Counted from the stretch's first letter, positions 1 through 13,209 are shown. The stretch: 64,000 nucleotides of DNA from Sycobia sp. Sy_11 (GCA_018907035.1 JACCIC010000035.1:2730001-2794000); one strand, 5' to 3'. Notes: generated by a model not told the origin, from the letters alone. Numbers and translations: made by a program.

Positions 1-3
1 AAA

Positions 4-5
<2 letters not shown>

Positions 6-49
<44 letters not shown>
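6..49. repeat. (TA)n microsatellite
   Basis: Uninterrupted AT dinucleotide run, about 44 bp. Confidence 0.97.
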
Positions 50-51
<2 letters not shown>

Positions 52-297
52 TAATAATACGACGTCGAACAAAATAATCATTCGCGGAGTAGCCCTACAC
101 ACTTATTACAGCGCAACGCATCTCTCGCCGCATCGTCATTCACGTCGTCGTCGGATAACGCCAAAAGCGCCGACGTCGCGGTCGCCGTGGCGAGCGGTAA
201 TCAGGCAGGTCAGCACTATAAATAGTGCGCCGCGGTAGTGCGCGTGCACCTTATTCCGATATATAGGTCGGCGGTGAGAGGTTCGCACGCATACGTG

Positions 298-415
<118 letters not shown>

Positions 416-1875
416 CGAACGTGGCTCGCGCCGCAAGAGAGCAATCGCGCGGCTTAATTTGTCGCGCGCTCCAGGGGAGGGAAAGAGAACGGCCGTGTAT
501 CAGGAGCGCGCGGCGCGTGCGCCGCTATGATATACAGTAATACTTATACTCGGAATCGCGGATTTCTATACGCGAGCCGCGCTCGGCCTTGCGAACGCGC
601 GCCCGCCCGCTCGCTTCCTCGCGTGCGCGCGCGCGTCATCGTCGGAGGGATGAACCGGATCGGCGATGCGCTCGCCCGCGACAGTCCCTTTCTCTCGGCA
701 CGCCTACGCTCGGTGCGCCGCTCGCTCCGATCGAGGTTGCACGGCGTAAAGGAACTCACTGACCGAGGCGAGCGACTGAATCGGTATGGAGGAAAAACAT
801 TTTTTTTTTTTGCGTACTTTTTATTTCGTACACCCGGTATACGCCTGGATTTTCAAGTGCGCGCTATGAAAATTTAATGCAAATAATAGAGCGAGAGACG
901 ATATTGGGACATAAATAATCGGTTTCGGCAATGGCGCGAAAATTGATCGGTCATCTGGTGAAAACAGTTTACGCCCGAGTGAAGTTTTGTGTAGAAATGC
1001 CGCGGTGTTAATGATGAATTTGCGTGACTAGTTCCCAGGGATATATTATACATTATTTGAGATTTGAAAAATCCGATGAAAGTTTGAATTTTTGCTGGGC
1101 CAGTGATGTAAACAGAACTGCTTAACGCTATTTTCGCACAAACAAATATATTTATTTTCATGTAGAATTTTTTTTTGTAACGCATACAGATCTAAGCTTA
1201 TCGTAGCATGTAACAGCAACCGGAATTTCTAATAATTTTTTCAGTCACATTCTTGTCACATTTTTGTCAGAAATGTTTAACACTTATCCGTATCTATATA
1301 TCTTATATATTTTTGTCCTCCGGCAAATGGAGCTGCCACAGTTGCGTTGTGACGCGATTTCTCTTCTCTTTCTCTCCCCCCCTTCCTCGTCTTTGTTTAT
1401 TGCAAAAGCTCATTTATGTAAGGTGTTTTCGATGGCCGATGCTCTTTTTACCCGTGCCCGCGCGCTCGGCATATCGTGATTTATAACTTCTCAACTTGAA
1501 AATTGTAATCTATACCTATAGTTTTAAAAACGCGACGTTCAGCCAGTCGGAGCGTGGCCGCGCAGACCGCGAACGAGTCCGAAACGTTCGAGCCTCCATA
1601 GTGTTTGTATATATATATAAGCGCAGAGTATATCGCACCTAAAGCGAGCGAACCTGGATATAGGGGACATGCGCCGCTTTCCGTTATGTAATCGAGGCGC
1701 GCGCAATTTTACGCGCCGGCAGGTCTCGGCTCGAGCAATAGGTCGAAGGAAAGTTATTCCCGATAAATCGGAGCGCGATCAAGGGCAGTTCTCGATTATA
1801 ACACGGATTCTAAACAGCCTTTCTATAGCCACGCTCCGTGGAGTAGCCAATGGTGGCATTTCTCTTATGTACGTA
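416..1875. other. GC/CG-rich block, no gene recognised
   Basis: CG-dense up to about 860 and again from 1500; 860-1300 is more AT-rich unique sequence. Sequence around 1530-1660 (GC-rich, then a short TATATATA) has promoter-like texture but nothing specific enough to call. Confidence 0.5.
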
Positions 1876-1899
1876 TACACACACACACACACACACACA
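1876..1899. repeat. (CA)n microsatellite
   Basis: Perfect AC run of 24 bp. Confidence 0.9.
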
Positions 1900-2034
1900 T
1901 ATATACGGTAATTTTCACCGAGCGATTTTAAATCGACTCCACACTTTATATCCGCTTTATAGAATCTGCCGTACTCGTGTCGCCTGAGCGCGCTTGCTTT
2001 GTTTTACGAAACACGTACACATACGCGCGCGCGA

Positions 2035-2038
<4 letters not shown>

Positions 2039-2081
<43 letters not shown>
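2039..2081. repeat. (TA)n microsatellite
   Basis: Perfect AT run of about 43 bp, immediately preceded by a GCGC-rich stretch. Confidence 0.97.
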
Positions 2082-2083
<2 letters not shown>

Positions 2084-2202
2084 TACCGATTATAAGCGAA
2101 TAAAATTTGTACACTGATTTTAGATGAAAGACCAAAGAGCTCGATCGTAGTGCGCGCAATAGTTATCGTATATGTGGACAAGCGGCGTGCGGGGCTCTTT
2201 AT

Positions 2203-2205
<3 letters not shown>

Positions 2206-2239
<34 letters not shown>
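2206..2239. repeat. (TA)n microsatellite
   Basis: Perfect AT run of about 34 bp. Confidence 0.95.
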
Positions 2240-2244
<5 letters not shown>

Positions 2245-2335
2245 TAGAGGCCTTATGTACAAGAGTCTATTATATATGGATCCTGAGCAATAAATATATA
2301 TGGTTGTAATAGTATACCCCGTGAATAAGACGCTA

Positions 2336-2367
2336 TGTGTGTGTGTGTTGTGTGTGTGTGTGTGTGT
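2336..2367. repeat. (TG)n microsatellite, interrupted
   Basis: TG run with one TTG interruption. Confidence 0.9.
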
Positions 2368-3961
2368 TACATTACACGATTACATGCCAGACTAATATCG
2401 CAGCTCCAACCTAATAAGGCTACGCCCTGAGAAATAAATCTATATACTCGCACGAGACTTCGATCTCGATTTTAACATCGAATTTTTCAAAGGACAACGG
2501 TGCGCCGCGCCCGATTTCATTCCGTAACTTAAATTTTGCAGCCGCGCGAGCGCTCGAGCTAAATCATTTTCTCGTTCTCAACGGCGAACTGTGGAACTTT
2601 TTCACGAAAGGCCTCGTAATATCGCCGTCGACGTGCGCTCTGGCTGTTTAGATTCCCAATGGCCGATTAAATAAATTTGGCTGTAAATTAGGCATTACAC
2701 TGCCATACGCGCAATACACACACACACACACACACACACACACGTATATATATCCACACCCACACACATATATATCCATACACACACACATATATATATA
2801 TATATAGATATAAATAAAAATAAAATTTGCAATTAATTATTCGACTGTAAATCATCAAGTGAGCGGGCGCGCGCGCGTGGATCGGACCGTTTTTACGACT
2901 AATGAATTAACTCGTCAAGCCGGCTAGAAAATAATTATTAATAAAAATGAGCTCAAGTTTAGGGAGGGGGCGGGGGCTCGCGCAAGCGCAAATCCGGTAC
3001 ACGCGAGTAAATTGTTAAAACTAATGGCCGCCTGCGCATCGGTTAATTTGACGAGCAATAATACGAAGAGGTAAAATATATAATCTGTAATCTGATATTG
3101 CAGTACGCGTACACGGACGTTTGTTTCTCAACTTTTCTAGCATGTAGTAATTCTGTATATATATATATATTTGAGAAATGTGAAAGTGACAAGCAAATTG
3201 CATATGTATACATTCTTATTTCCAATTTGTTAACAGTAAATTTAAATGATTGTCCAAAGAAATAAATTTTAGACGACTAGTTTTAACAGCGATGTTGATC
3301 AATTAGGAAATTGTTCATTTATCTTATATTCTATTTATATACTGACGTACGCATACGGGCACACGGTAATTACAAGAAATTGATTCAAGATTATGCAAAG
3401 AGTCGAGAGAAGCTGCAAATACATAATGACTTTAAGCAATTTGGCAAAAATTAACGTTTATTCAATTTGCCGAATATAATTATATGCACCTAACACAATC
3501 GCATTTTCGGAGTAGACAGCCACTGAAAACCGTTACGATTCTCGCCGGAGTGCATTTGCGAGCAAAGGGAATTACAACGAACGATATCCACCAGTTAATG
3601 CGACTGATCGGCCTCTATGGACTTTCGCCTCGACACGCTCCGGGCGGCGCTCGCACACACGACCATGCGTACATGCATTTTTATAAATGCAATGCGTACA
3701 CAATACATGTGTATTTTCTCACGCGAAAATACGTTTGCGTTGGACACGTACTTAACGATCGTGCGAGTCCGTAAATTGAAATGCTAGTCTCTTTTTCTCT
3801 TCTCTATAAGTATTAGGCGATCTTGAGTGTGACGTATTCATCCACCCTCTTTCTCGACGTAAAACCGAACGAAAGAGTATTCGTGAAATTTTTCCCCTTT
3901 CCTCCTTCCTGCGAGCACGCGCTACCCATTGGAATACAATTATACGTTATATACATACATA

Positions 3962-3968
<7 letters not shown>
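2368..3968. other. unique sequence, no gene recognised
   Basis: Mixed composition with the compound repeat below and a short TA run near 3158. The 96-codon frame at 3484-3774 has no recognisable domain. Confidence 0.5.
2715..2807. repeat. compound CA/TA repeat
   Basis: CA run (2715-2743), then alternating short TATATA and CACACA patches ending in a TA run. Confidence 0.9.

Positions 3969-4011
<43 letters not shown>
3969..4011. repeat. (TA)n microsatellite
   Basis: Perfect AT run of about 43 bp. Confidence 0.97.
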
Positions 4012-4014
<3 letters not shown>

Positions 4015-4167
4015 TGCAGCTGCAGGGGAAGAAAAAAATCATACGCAGTGAGAGAGAAAGAAAGCGTAAGAGAGACACGGCACGCGCTGCTGTAAACGCG
4101 CCCATGGGGGCCTGTAACTCTCCTATGCGATTTCCTTCCTTCTCTATCACCCTATCCCCCTTCCCCC

Positions 4168-4172
<5 letters not shown>

Positions 4173-4206
<34 letters not shown>
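4173..4206. repeat. (CT)n microsatellite
   Basis: Perfect CT run of about 34 bp; an inverse GA tract lies about 380 bp downstream. Confidence 0.95.
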
Positions 4207-4208
<2 letters not shown>

Positions 4209-4478
4209 GGCCGCGTTCTCTGAACATACGCGCGCGCGCCACGCCAGTCTGATGCAGATTGCTCCCGGCGAATTGGATATGATACGAAAGTGCAAATCGC
4301 GCGCGGGGTCGCCGCCGGGGCAACGCTGGCGCGATCGGCCCGCGAGCGCCGAGCTTTTGTACACGTTGAGCGCGACCCTCCGCACGCGCGGACGCGCGTG
4401 CGGGGTGAAAATCGACGAGAAAACCATGGTGAGCCAGCGAGAGAGCGCGTGCTTGGGGGGGAGAGGGTGCAGCGAACC

Positions 4479-4497
4479 GGGGGGGGGTGGGGTGGGG
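4479..4497 (+). other. potential G-quadruplex
   Basis: G9-T-G4-T-G4 on the + strand; at least four G-runs of three or more with one-base loops are available. A further G7 lies about 20 bp upstream. Confidence 0.7.
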
Positions 4498-4580
4498 AAG
4501 AGCCATCGAATTTTTCGAGCCTTTCCATTTCCATGGCTACTGCTGCTGCTGCTGCCGCTTCCACTGTAGACGAGCGATAG

Positions 4581-4584
<4 letters not shown>

Positions 4585-4622
<38 letters not shown>
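4585..4622. repeat. (GA)n microsatellite
   Basis: Perfect GA run of about 38 bp. Confidence 0.96.
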
Positions 4623-4626
<4 letters not shown>

Positions 4627-4899
4627 CAGACCCCACTCTCGGTTATATATTTGGTTACGCAACGCGCGCCTCTGCTATGCCGGAGATTCGTTATTTTTTT
4701 ATTTTATTATTATTTTTTTTTTTTGTTCAGTCTCTTTATATCGTTAGTGAAACGACCATACGTGCGTATACGGATAGTTCAAGTTGAAGGGGCCGTTTTC
4801 GCTTCAATTTTCGATTTAAATCGAAGGGATTTTTCGGTGGCTCGTTTTTCCAAAAGTATACGTATATAAGGATCGGGTTATATTACTTGTAAAATCGCG

Positions 4900-5720
4900 T
4901 CGTAAATTCTGGATCGAGCGAGCTTCGTATCTCGAGGATTAAATAAATTTTCGGTTCAATCAATTGATAGTCTAAGCATACTATAGCAAAGCGTAACGTA
5001 TACATATTATATACATCAGTTCTATGGTTTATCTAAATATCCAAGTTATTTAACCCTTTCAATTACAGAGGCCAATAGGATATCCATTATTTTTTATTGT
5101 TTGCTTCAATACAATGTATATTTCTTCTTCTTTTTATTTTCTGCTAGGGAAATTTTTAGGCTTGAAAAATGTAGTAAAAATTGGCTTATTCACAATTGTT
5201 TGTAATTGTTTCGAATAAATTTATGCCGAAAAAATATCGTTTTAAAACCAATTTGTGTGGTAGAACAATTAATATATTAAAATAATATATTATAAACATT
5301 ACAAAATAATTTTTTCTGAACAAAGAGATTATTACGAAATAGACGTTTGATGTTTTGCGAAGTTTCTCAATGGTTTTCAATGGAGCATAGTCATAATGTG
5401 AGAATTCATGCTTTAGAAAATGCAGTGGCAGCCAAATATAGGTCTTGAACATTTTTTTATTTGGGCTTTAATGGGTGAAATTATCAAGTAATTAGATTAA
5501 ACCATTAACAGTATGAATTTCTCACGAGTCAATTATATACAGTATCCGTAACAATTTTAAAGTACTTAAAAGTGAATAATGATTGGTTTTATAATAAAAT
5601 TAGCTCGATGCTTTGGCGCAGCGCGCCTCTCCCTTCACATATTCACTCTGAATAATTAAATTACTTAAATATTATAACCTCATTGGGGCTTGGAAAATAA
5701 ATTATACTCTCACTATGGAT
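4900..5720. other. AT-rich block lacking microsatellites
   Basis: Contains the TTAA-flanked element candidate; otherwise unique AT-rich sequence with no recognised gene. Confidence 0.6.
5050..5479. mobile_element. candidate TTAA-flanked non-autonomous element
   Basis: The left end reads TTAACCCTTTCA (TTAA at 5050-5053). The right end reads AATGGGTGAAATTA, with GGG at 5473-5475 followed by TGAA at 5476-5479. Comparing the reverse complement of the left end with the right end gives 12 matches in 16 positions. TTAA target duplications and CCC/GGG termini are typical of piggyBac-type elements, so this may be an old deletion derivative of about 420 bp. The right TTAA would have mutated to TGAA. 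The interior is AT-rich; its longest open frame (5186-5452, minus strand, 88 codons) was not recognised. The call rests on the termini only. Confidence 0.35.
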
Positions 5721-5846
5721 GCTCGAGCCGCTCCAGCAGCGCCTCTTTAAATACTTCTTTTCTTCGAGCGCAGCTCTCGAGCAGCTTATAACCCTCGCTT
5801 ATCCGCACGCTCTCCCTTTCGCACGATCTGCAGTATGTCTATGTAT

Positions 5847-5850
5847 ACAC

Positions 5851-5882
<32 letters not shown>
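5847..5882. repeat. (CA)n microsatellite
   Basis: AC run of about 36 bp with one ACGC interruption, followed by short TATATA patches to 5912. Confidence 0.93.
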
Positions 5883-5893
<11 letters not shown>

Positions 5894-6090
5894 CTACATA
5901 TATCTATATATACAAATACGCACGCATGCACAGACACACAAGCGCGCGCACACATATTTATATATCTATACAGCTACAGAGAGTTCGCGTTTGTGCTTCC
6001 TCATGGCTAACCAGAATCAGTCAAGGATACCCGAGCATACCTCGATAATTTCCCAAGAAATCTCGCCCACGGGGGTTGCATTCGTAATCA

Positions 6091-6093
<3 letters not shown>

Positions 6094-6139
<46 letters not shown>
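6094..6139. repeat. (TA)n microsatellite
   Basis: Perfect AT run of about 46 bp. Confidence 0.97.
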
Positions 6140-6148
<9 letters not shown>

Positions 6149-6408
6149 GGCAGTCGATAGTTCGGTATACAGGTATAAGGCCGCAAAATGTAAGCATCGC
6201 GCCCAATGTCGCGACCTGTTTAAAAAAGCGCTCCGTCTCTCGGGCTCGCAGCATTGGCGACGCAGTCGCGCGAACGCGCGCGTGCTCGCGCGCTCGCGGC
6301 GTCGCATTAGGCGCGGTCGTAATACACGCATCGCGTATTATCGCCGCGGCCGAGGCGAGCGCGTGTGCGCGCGCATATAATACGCGCGACCCGCGGACAT
6401 TACGCGTT

Positions 6409-6418
<10 letters not shown>

Positions 6419-6457
<39 letters not shown>
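6419..6457. repeat. (TA)n microsatellite
   Basis: Perfect AT run of about 39 bp, preceded by TACATACA. Confidence 0.97.
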
Positions 6458-6461
<4 letters not shown>

Positions 6462-7030
6462 GTATAGGCGCAGTCGTGCGGTACGGCTCTCTATTCAACG
6501 AATACGCGTAATAGCGTCGCTGGCGCTCTCTGGGCTGGATGGTGCGTCGGTCCTTAATTCGCGCTGCTGGCCACGATTACGCTATGTAATAATTCGGGCC
6601 GAACGAGCCGTTGACTACGCTCTGGCGTTACAACTGGCTATGTGATACGCGCGTCGGGCTCATGCGATTTTTCGTCCCGGGGGCAATGTCAGCATTCTGG
6701 CAATGCGAATTGCGTGTCTCGAAATTCGATGTCGATGAGAGGGAAGATTTTTTGGAGGAAAAAAGGATGGGTATAAAATTATTGTGGTGTGAATTTTGGC
6801 CCACTAGAACGGAAAGATCGCGATTCTTGATATATGCGATGAAACGATCTCTATTGTATCTTCGGATTAATAAATAAGTAAATGAATATATACCGATGTG
6901 TAAGAAAGTAATTTGTTGTCATATATTTCAATCTTACGCACACAGAAACTTGTACATACGATCTGGCCGTATAAAATTCGGAAGCCAAACAGTCGTAAAT
7001 AACGAAAGGATATTGCGCACTCTTTGCGTG

Positions 7031-7033
<3 letters not shown>
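6458..7033. other. no gene recognised
   Basis: Unique sequence. The 88-codon frame 6611-6877 has no recognisable motif. Confidence 0.5.

Positions 7034-7072
<39 letters not shown>
7034..7072. repeat. (TA)n microsatellite
   Basis: Perfect AT run of about 39 bp. Confidence 0.97.
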
Positions 7073-7075
<3 letters not shown>

Positions 7076-7219
7076 CCTTTCAGGAGTAATGGCGTAGGTT
7101 GGCACATTCAAAATCTCGGACGATTGAGAGGCGAAATACCATTTAGCGCATCACGGTCACGTAAAACTTTACTCCCCTACCCCCTCCCGTTATTATAGTT
7201 CAAATCCCAACATATACAT

Positions 7220-7226
<7 letters not shown>

Positions 7227-7273
<47 letters not shown>
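7227..7273. repeat. (TA)n microsatellite
   Basis: AT run of about 47 bp with one TATG interruption near the end. Confidence 0.96.
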
Positions 7274-7274
<1 letters not shown>

Positions 7275-7990
7275 GAACCCAATAAAAATCCGCGGCCCAG
7301 TTAGCGGCACGTCGAGCGGGCGCGTGCGCTGGTGCAACTCTCGGCGTTTCCCTTTTCCGCCGTGCTAACGCCTGAATTTATGAGCAATTCTCGAACGCAT
7401 TAACTTATGGTCATATCAGGCCCCCGCTTCGGGATTTATTACATCTCCCCTCGTACATGATACCCGGACTGGCCGATTCCCCACCCCTCCACCACCGTGG
7501 CATTTGAGTCCCCCGACTGACCGGTGGTGTTCAATATATATATCTCACGCCGACCGCGTACAGATCCGCGACTTCTAATCGTAAACCTGCGCGAAGGAGG
7601 ATAGCATTTTATTGCCGGGGCGTTAAAATCCGTGGCAAAAGTTCACACTTGCGCGCGCGCGCGCGAGCGCTTGGTGTCGCACTGTCATACGTTCATCGCT
7701 CGTCCGTACCTATCGTTTATTGGCCCCGGTCCCGCACGCCCCACGCCCCATAAAGTGCATTGTGCGCTTCGTCCACACCGAGCCTCCTCCGGACCCCCAG
7801 GGCGCCGTTCGCGCGTCATCGGAACCTCGGGGGACGAGCCGTCGTGTAGTACAAGATCGCAATAAGACTGTCGAAGTGTCGTGCGCGGCTTATACAGAGG
7901 TAGGCAGATATATGGGAAACGGTGGAGCAGTTATATCGAGTGGATTTTGTTTGGGTATGGCATTCGGGAGAGAAAGGCGCTCCATATATG

Positions 7991-8070
7991 CATAAGTATC
8001 TACATACATACGTACATACATACATGCATACATACTTATGTATGTATGTTGGTATGTATGTATGTATCTA
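7991..8070. repeat. TACA/TGTA palindromic tetranucleotide repeat
   Basis: TACATACA-type repeats (8001-8036) are followed by TATGTATG-type repeats (8038-8068), so the two halves can fold on each other. The TACA half is itself bounded by the inverse words CATAAGTA (7991) and TACTTATG (8033). Confidence 0.85.
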
Positions 8071-8839
8071 TATATATATATAAAGAAGGGAAGGTTTGCG
8101 CATCAGCTACCGCTGAGGTGAAAAAGATCCCGGCCAAAAAGGGTTTGTATGTGTAGAGAAGAAAAAAGGGAAGATCTCAGTAGAGGGGCTGAAGAATTTC
8201 GCACGGAACCGGTTTTTCAAGACACGCAACGAGCAAACGTTTTGCATTCCGCGAGAAGGTATATAACATATAAAATATACAGTACAAACCTAGACGTGTG
8301 TGTGTATACGCGCATGTGTGTGTCTGTACTGTATATTATATGGTAGGAAAGGCTCTAGGAGACACGAAGTTCGTTGAAGTTTTTCGCAGATGATATATAA
8401 TATATGAAAGGATTTTTTCTATCCTTGCTCCCTCAGCGATATTACCGACGAGCATGCGTTCCTTCGGAGATGGAAGCGGGTTATAAGATACATATAGTTG
8501 TGTGCTAATTGACTCGAGAGTCCGTTAATCGAGTCCACGTTCGAGGTTATAACCGGTATCGAACTATATAGATATATATATATATATATAATACCGGTAC
8601 ACCGGTGAACTTTGCGCACTAATCGCGCGGTCGGTCCTTTTGACTTTCGACGGGCTAATTAATTGGAATTTATTTTCAAACCATTCTCTTTTCTATCTCT
8701 CTCGGTCTTTCTCATTTTCCTTTCTCTTTTGCCTGATGCGTATTTCAGCATTGAGTTTTCGTCGCACCCGTCGCACCACTCGGAGAATTGATTTCGAGTT
8801 TTCTGATACGTATAATTCTATGCTATACATGTATATCTA

Positions 8840-9063
8840 ATATGATATCGAATTTTGGCAAAATTGAAAAAAGATACAATTAAAGAGAATATTGTTAGTT
8901 CTATGTATGTATCGATCCATTATGCCTTCACATTATTAAAAAAAAGTTAAACGAAAAAGGTTTTCAATAATTTCTTTTTTTACAGATTACATAAGTATCT
9001 ACTTACCTTTCAGAATGAAAATAATATTGAATATCATTTTGTCTTGCTGTCTCTCTCTCGCTC

Positions 9064-9130
<67 letters not shown>

Positions 9131-9890
9131 TATTCACACGCTTTTAATCGAGGTATTGATCGACGTGAATAATTTTTTCGAACTTTGATTATCGTGTTAT
9201 TCTATAATTAATTATAGGTTTAAAATTATATTTAAGTAATAAAAAATAAATATTATCTTACGTTTTCGATATCTTTATTTATAATGCCTTTTATAGTTTT
9301 GTAAATGAAAAAATTATTTTACGAACATAACAGTAGATCTTGATCTTGTACTTATTTCCCCATATGAGAATATAGATTATAAAATATATTATTTAGCGAT
9401 GAATTAATATCTACTCGCTACGTATACTCGAATGGAAACACATAAATAGAAGCAAGCGCACTACGAAATGCACGCACATAGATCTCAAAAGTTGAAAGAG
9501 AGATATGAAATGCGAGAAAGCTCCTGTTTTTGCAGCAACAAAAAAATTTTTGTTTTGAGAAGTGAATTATTTGATTGTAGGTTCGATGTATCAATGTACT
9601 ATAGATTGAACCCCAGAAGCTATAAATTTAGAAAAATGGCAAAAGCCCGTTAAATCCGATTATAATGTTAAATCGTAATTTGTGTATCTGTAAAACGACA
9701 GATATCATATGGCGATCGAGACAAATGCGGACTTATTCCACTGAAGCAAATATACTAAATATTGAGCGATGCCAGTCCGCGAGCTTTAACGGACACGTTG
9801 TAAGCGGGACAAGAACTGAAAACAATTTTTTTTTTTTTTCAATTCCGACGTCCTTCTAACTGACGGGTTCCTCCGCAACGAGACATTCCT
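8840..9890. other. AT-rich block
   Basis: Mostly unique AT-rich sequence around one long (TA)n run; no gene recognised. Confidence 0.55.
9070..9122. repeat. (TA)n microsatellite
   Basis: Perfect AT run of about 53 bp after a short CT run. Confidence 0.97.
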
Positions 9891-10686
9891 TTCATAATGT
9901 ATAGTATCGATATAGAACTGCTTAAAAATAGGCGAAATCAGAGCGGCGGGATTGGGCATGCGCAGGTCGGATCGATCGCAAATACAACCTGTCGTCGAAC
10001 CTTCCATTGGCGCGTCCAAGTTTCGACCGACACAGATAATACGCATATACAGAATATACGCATGGAAGGGATGGAGGTCGGAGGGGCATTGCGATTCGCG
10101 CTAAACACTCGTAATTTCCACAACGTCTGCGCGCGATCAATCGTAATTCGGCCGATTACGAGTTCTTTGCGTTCGAGCGGGTTCCGACGCGCTGGCTCGC
10201 CGCTCCAGTCGCGCAGCGCACGGCCTCGCCCATGGGAGTCGGGCGCGCGAGCGCCTATGCGCACAAGCAATTGCACGGGCCTCGCATCGCGTGGTCGTCG
10301 TCGAGCGCGAGCAAGGATATAACCGTATGCGCGGGGCGTCCTACGTTTACACTGTTGCGTTTTTCTCCACCTGTGCAATAAACGGCGTCCGCAAGACGAC
10401 GCCGGCCGCGGAAAACTTGACCCAGTATATATCTCGCTGGTTTAACGCTCCTCTCTTTCCCTTTCCCTCCATTATGTATACATATAGGCGCATAGACTTG
10501 CATTGCATCTCCGCGGCCGCGCGCGCTCCTTCCACGCGCCGCGCGCTCTTTCACCGATGACTGCGCAGCTCGCGCTCGGACCGTTATAATAGCGTCTATA
10601 TCGATATAATGATGCATGCGCAGCCTTATTACATTATATATACATCTATATGCGCATGTACGAGCGCGCAGAGGCGGAGCGACAAG

Positions 10687-10688
<2 letters not shown>
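9891..10688. other. GC/CG-rich block, no gene recognised
   Basis: Both strands carry overlapping frames of about 140 codons (9897-10322 plus strand, 9938-10378 minus strand), as expected where GC content suppresses stops; neither has a recognisable domain. Confidence 0.5.

Positions 10689-10738
<50 letters not shown>
10689..10738. repeat. (TA)n microsatellite
   Basis: Perfect AT run of about 50 bp. Confidence 0.97.
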
Positions 10739-10741
<3 letters not shown>

Positions 10742-11048
10742 AAATATCTGTACCGGTATAAAAAGTCCCGCGCTCGCGGGAAAAACTATTTGCGGCTCGC
10801 GCGAAGGAATAGGGCGCGAGGGGAGGGGGGAGATTTTACGAGGGATATTTCGCGGAGAGCTCGGGAGTCCCAAGGACGTTTGCAAAAGTCGCCGTCATTG
10901 CCAGGACGACCCAAGTAGCGGGTGTAGGAGTGCGGCGCAAGCGGGGGGGGGGAGTGTTAGGCTTGCACTACTCGTGGAAACGCGCATCGTCGATTGGTGA
11001 CGAGAATTGCAAGACTCAGGGTGAAATGCAGAGTGGAGAGGAGGAAGG

Positions 11049-11095
<47 letters not shown>
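11049..11095. repeat. (GA)n microsatellite
   Basis: GA run with two GAAAG interruptions in its first half. Confidence 0.95.
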
Positions 11096-11097
<2 letters not shown>

Positions 11098-11307
11098 TAG
11101 GCCGGAGGTGACCTGTATATCGCCATATAGTCTCAAAATACAAATACTTCTTTGCACGTATATCTATATTGCATCCCAGCTTTTTGCAGCTTCCAAGCTG
11201 TATATTTATTGCCGCGGTGTCGCTATATAACTGAAAGGGTGTGCAAGCGCTCTTGACCTCGTTCGATTTCAGTATATTTCTCGGCAAACTATGAATATGC
11301 AACCTGA

Positions 11308-11315
11308 ATATATAC

Positions 11316-11374
<59 letters not shown>
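11308..11374. repeat. (TA)n microsatellite
   Basis: AT run of about 67 bp with two TACA interruptions. Confidence 0.96.
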
Positions 11375-11377
<3 letters not shown>

Positions 11378-11449
11378 GTATCGATGATTATTTTATTTTC
11401 AAATTGCACAACGCCGCCATTATATTTATATATATATATATAGTTTGCA

Positions 11450-11870
11450 GAAACTGCTCATAATGAAAAATTTTATATTTTCAATTGTGTTTAAGCTATA
11501 TATAGATATATTGAGTATGAGGTTGTTTGAATTTTTTTTCGTAACGCAAGCTTACTAAATTCTAAGTGAAATAATAAGTAAATAAAAATCATTTTTACCA
11601 TGTATCTTTGCTTTGATGGTTCTATCAATATTAATTCTAAATCTTTCAGAATTGAAAATGTATACAAATTGCTTCATTTTGCTTAAGTAAATAATGAAAT
11701 CAGACAATGAATAAAGGATTAAGATAACCAATGTGTAGGTGCTGTAATATTATATTACACGTGCATTAAACTCTGTCTCTGTGCCGCAATACAAATGAGA
11801 CTTTATTCAACCTCAACACATATAATACGTGCGTACATATATATATGCTAATTACAGCTTCAATGTCTCA
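11450..11870. other. AT-rich unique sequence
   Basis: No repeat or gene recognised. Confidence 0.5.
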
Positions 11871-12993
11871 CAGTAAATAAGAAGCCCTGTACATGTGAAA
11901 GAAAAAAGGGTTCCCGATTTCTGGGCCTCGCAAGTATAGAAACTTGGCAAGTGCGCCAGCGCGCGCGTGTGTGTACGCGAACTTCCTTGTCGGCCTCGTC
12001 CGCACTCGAGTCTCACAGTATTGTTCGCGCGCGGCGAGAGCCCTTTGTATCACTCTGCGGAATTGATGCGAGCTGAACAATTCCCCGGGCCGCGAAGGTT
12101 TCAGCTCGCTCGCCGTACCGGTCACCCTTCCCCCGTCCTTGTGTATTTCCGCCCTTCGCCGCCGCGTTCGCCGTCTAGCTGACCTGGGTGCTTATTTGTT
12201 TGTTTTTTTTTTTTCACAACGCGCTGCCAACGTCGCGGCTGCGGCTTGGATTATCGGCGAGGGGGTCGCGTTTTCGTCACTCCCTCCCCCTCTCCACGGC
12301 CTCTTTCCGCACCCGACCTTTCCCTTCGTCGCGGTGACCTTTTTAGCGTTGATTCTAATGAAGGTCGACCCTATCTATGAATGTATACTGGTATACGGTA
12401 TGCGCGGCGCCCGCAGACCTTCGTCCCATTCGCAGCGCTGTGGCGTATATATATATATATATATATTATACGCGTACATATGTAAGAGCCGCTCCGCGTT
12501 CGTTCGCTCAGCGTCGGTTCGTAACTTTGCAAAAGTGCTTGTCATGCGCTTGGAATTTTTCAAAACAGTAGCGCGCGGCAACGACGCTCCGGTTTCCGCG
12601 GGGCCCTTCCACGCGAAGTATTTATATTTTATGGCCTGATTTATTTATTCCCCCTCTCCGACTCTCTTTTCCCCCCATCGCTGCTCAAACTGTCATTCGC
12701 TATATAACTTCTGTCGTTGAATGGAATATTATAGATGAAAACTGCAGGGTGCCCGATTGAGCGTGAAATCGGCGTGAAAATCGATAATTTCGACTAGAGT
12801 CCTGCTTGGACATTATATATTGTAAACGTATATATTTCATTTTACTGCTTTAGAAAAAAAGAGACACGCTATAGGTATGTAACAATAAGATTTTAAAGGC
12901 CGATCGGCGCTGACGTAATCAGATATAAACAGTTTCCAGAGCTGTTATTTTTAAAATAACGGATGAAGCGTAATTATAACAATTATATTAAAG

Positions 12994-13034
12994 GATATAT
13001 ATATATATATTATATGTATATATATATATATATA
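12994..13034. repeat. (TA)n microsatellite, interrupted
   Basis: Two AT runs joined by TTATATG. Confidence 0.93.
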
Positions 13035-13148
13035 ACAAAGGAAAAATAATATAAAAATATCGGAACAATCAGTTTCGAAAATTGGCCTATACTCCCCTCG
13101 ATACTCCCTTTAACGGGAGCGCAAGTTTTTATACAATATATATACGTG

Positions 13149-13153
<5 letters not shown>

Positions 13154-13207
<54 letters not shown>

Positions 13208-13209
13208 TG

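Noticed and set aside
3947..4636. 229-codon minus-strand frame
   Set aside because: It spans TA, CT and GA tracts that cannot contain stops in that frame; the rest is GC-rich with no recognised motif.
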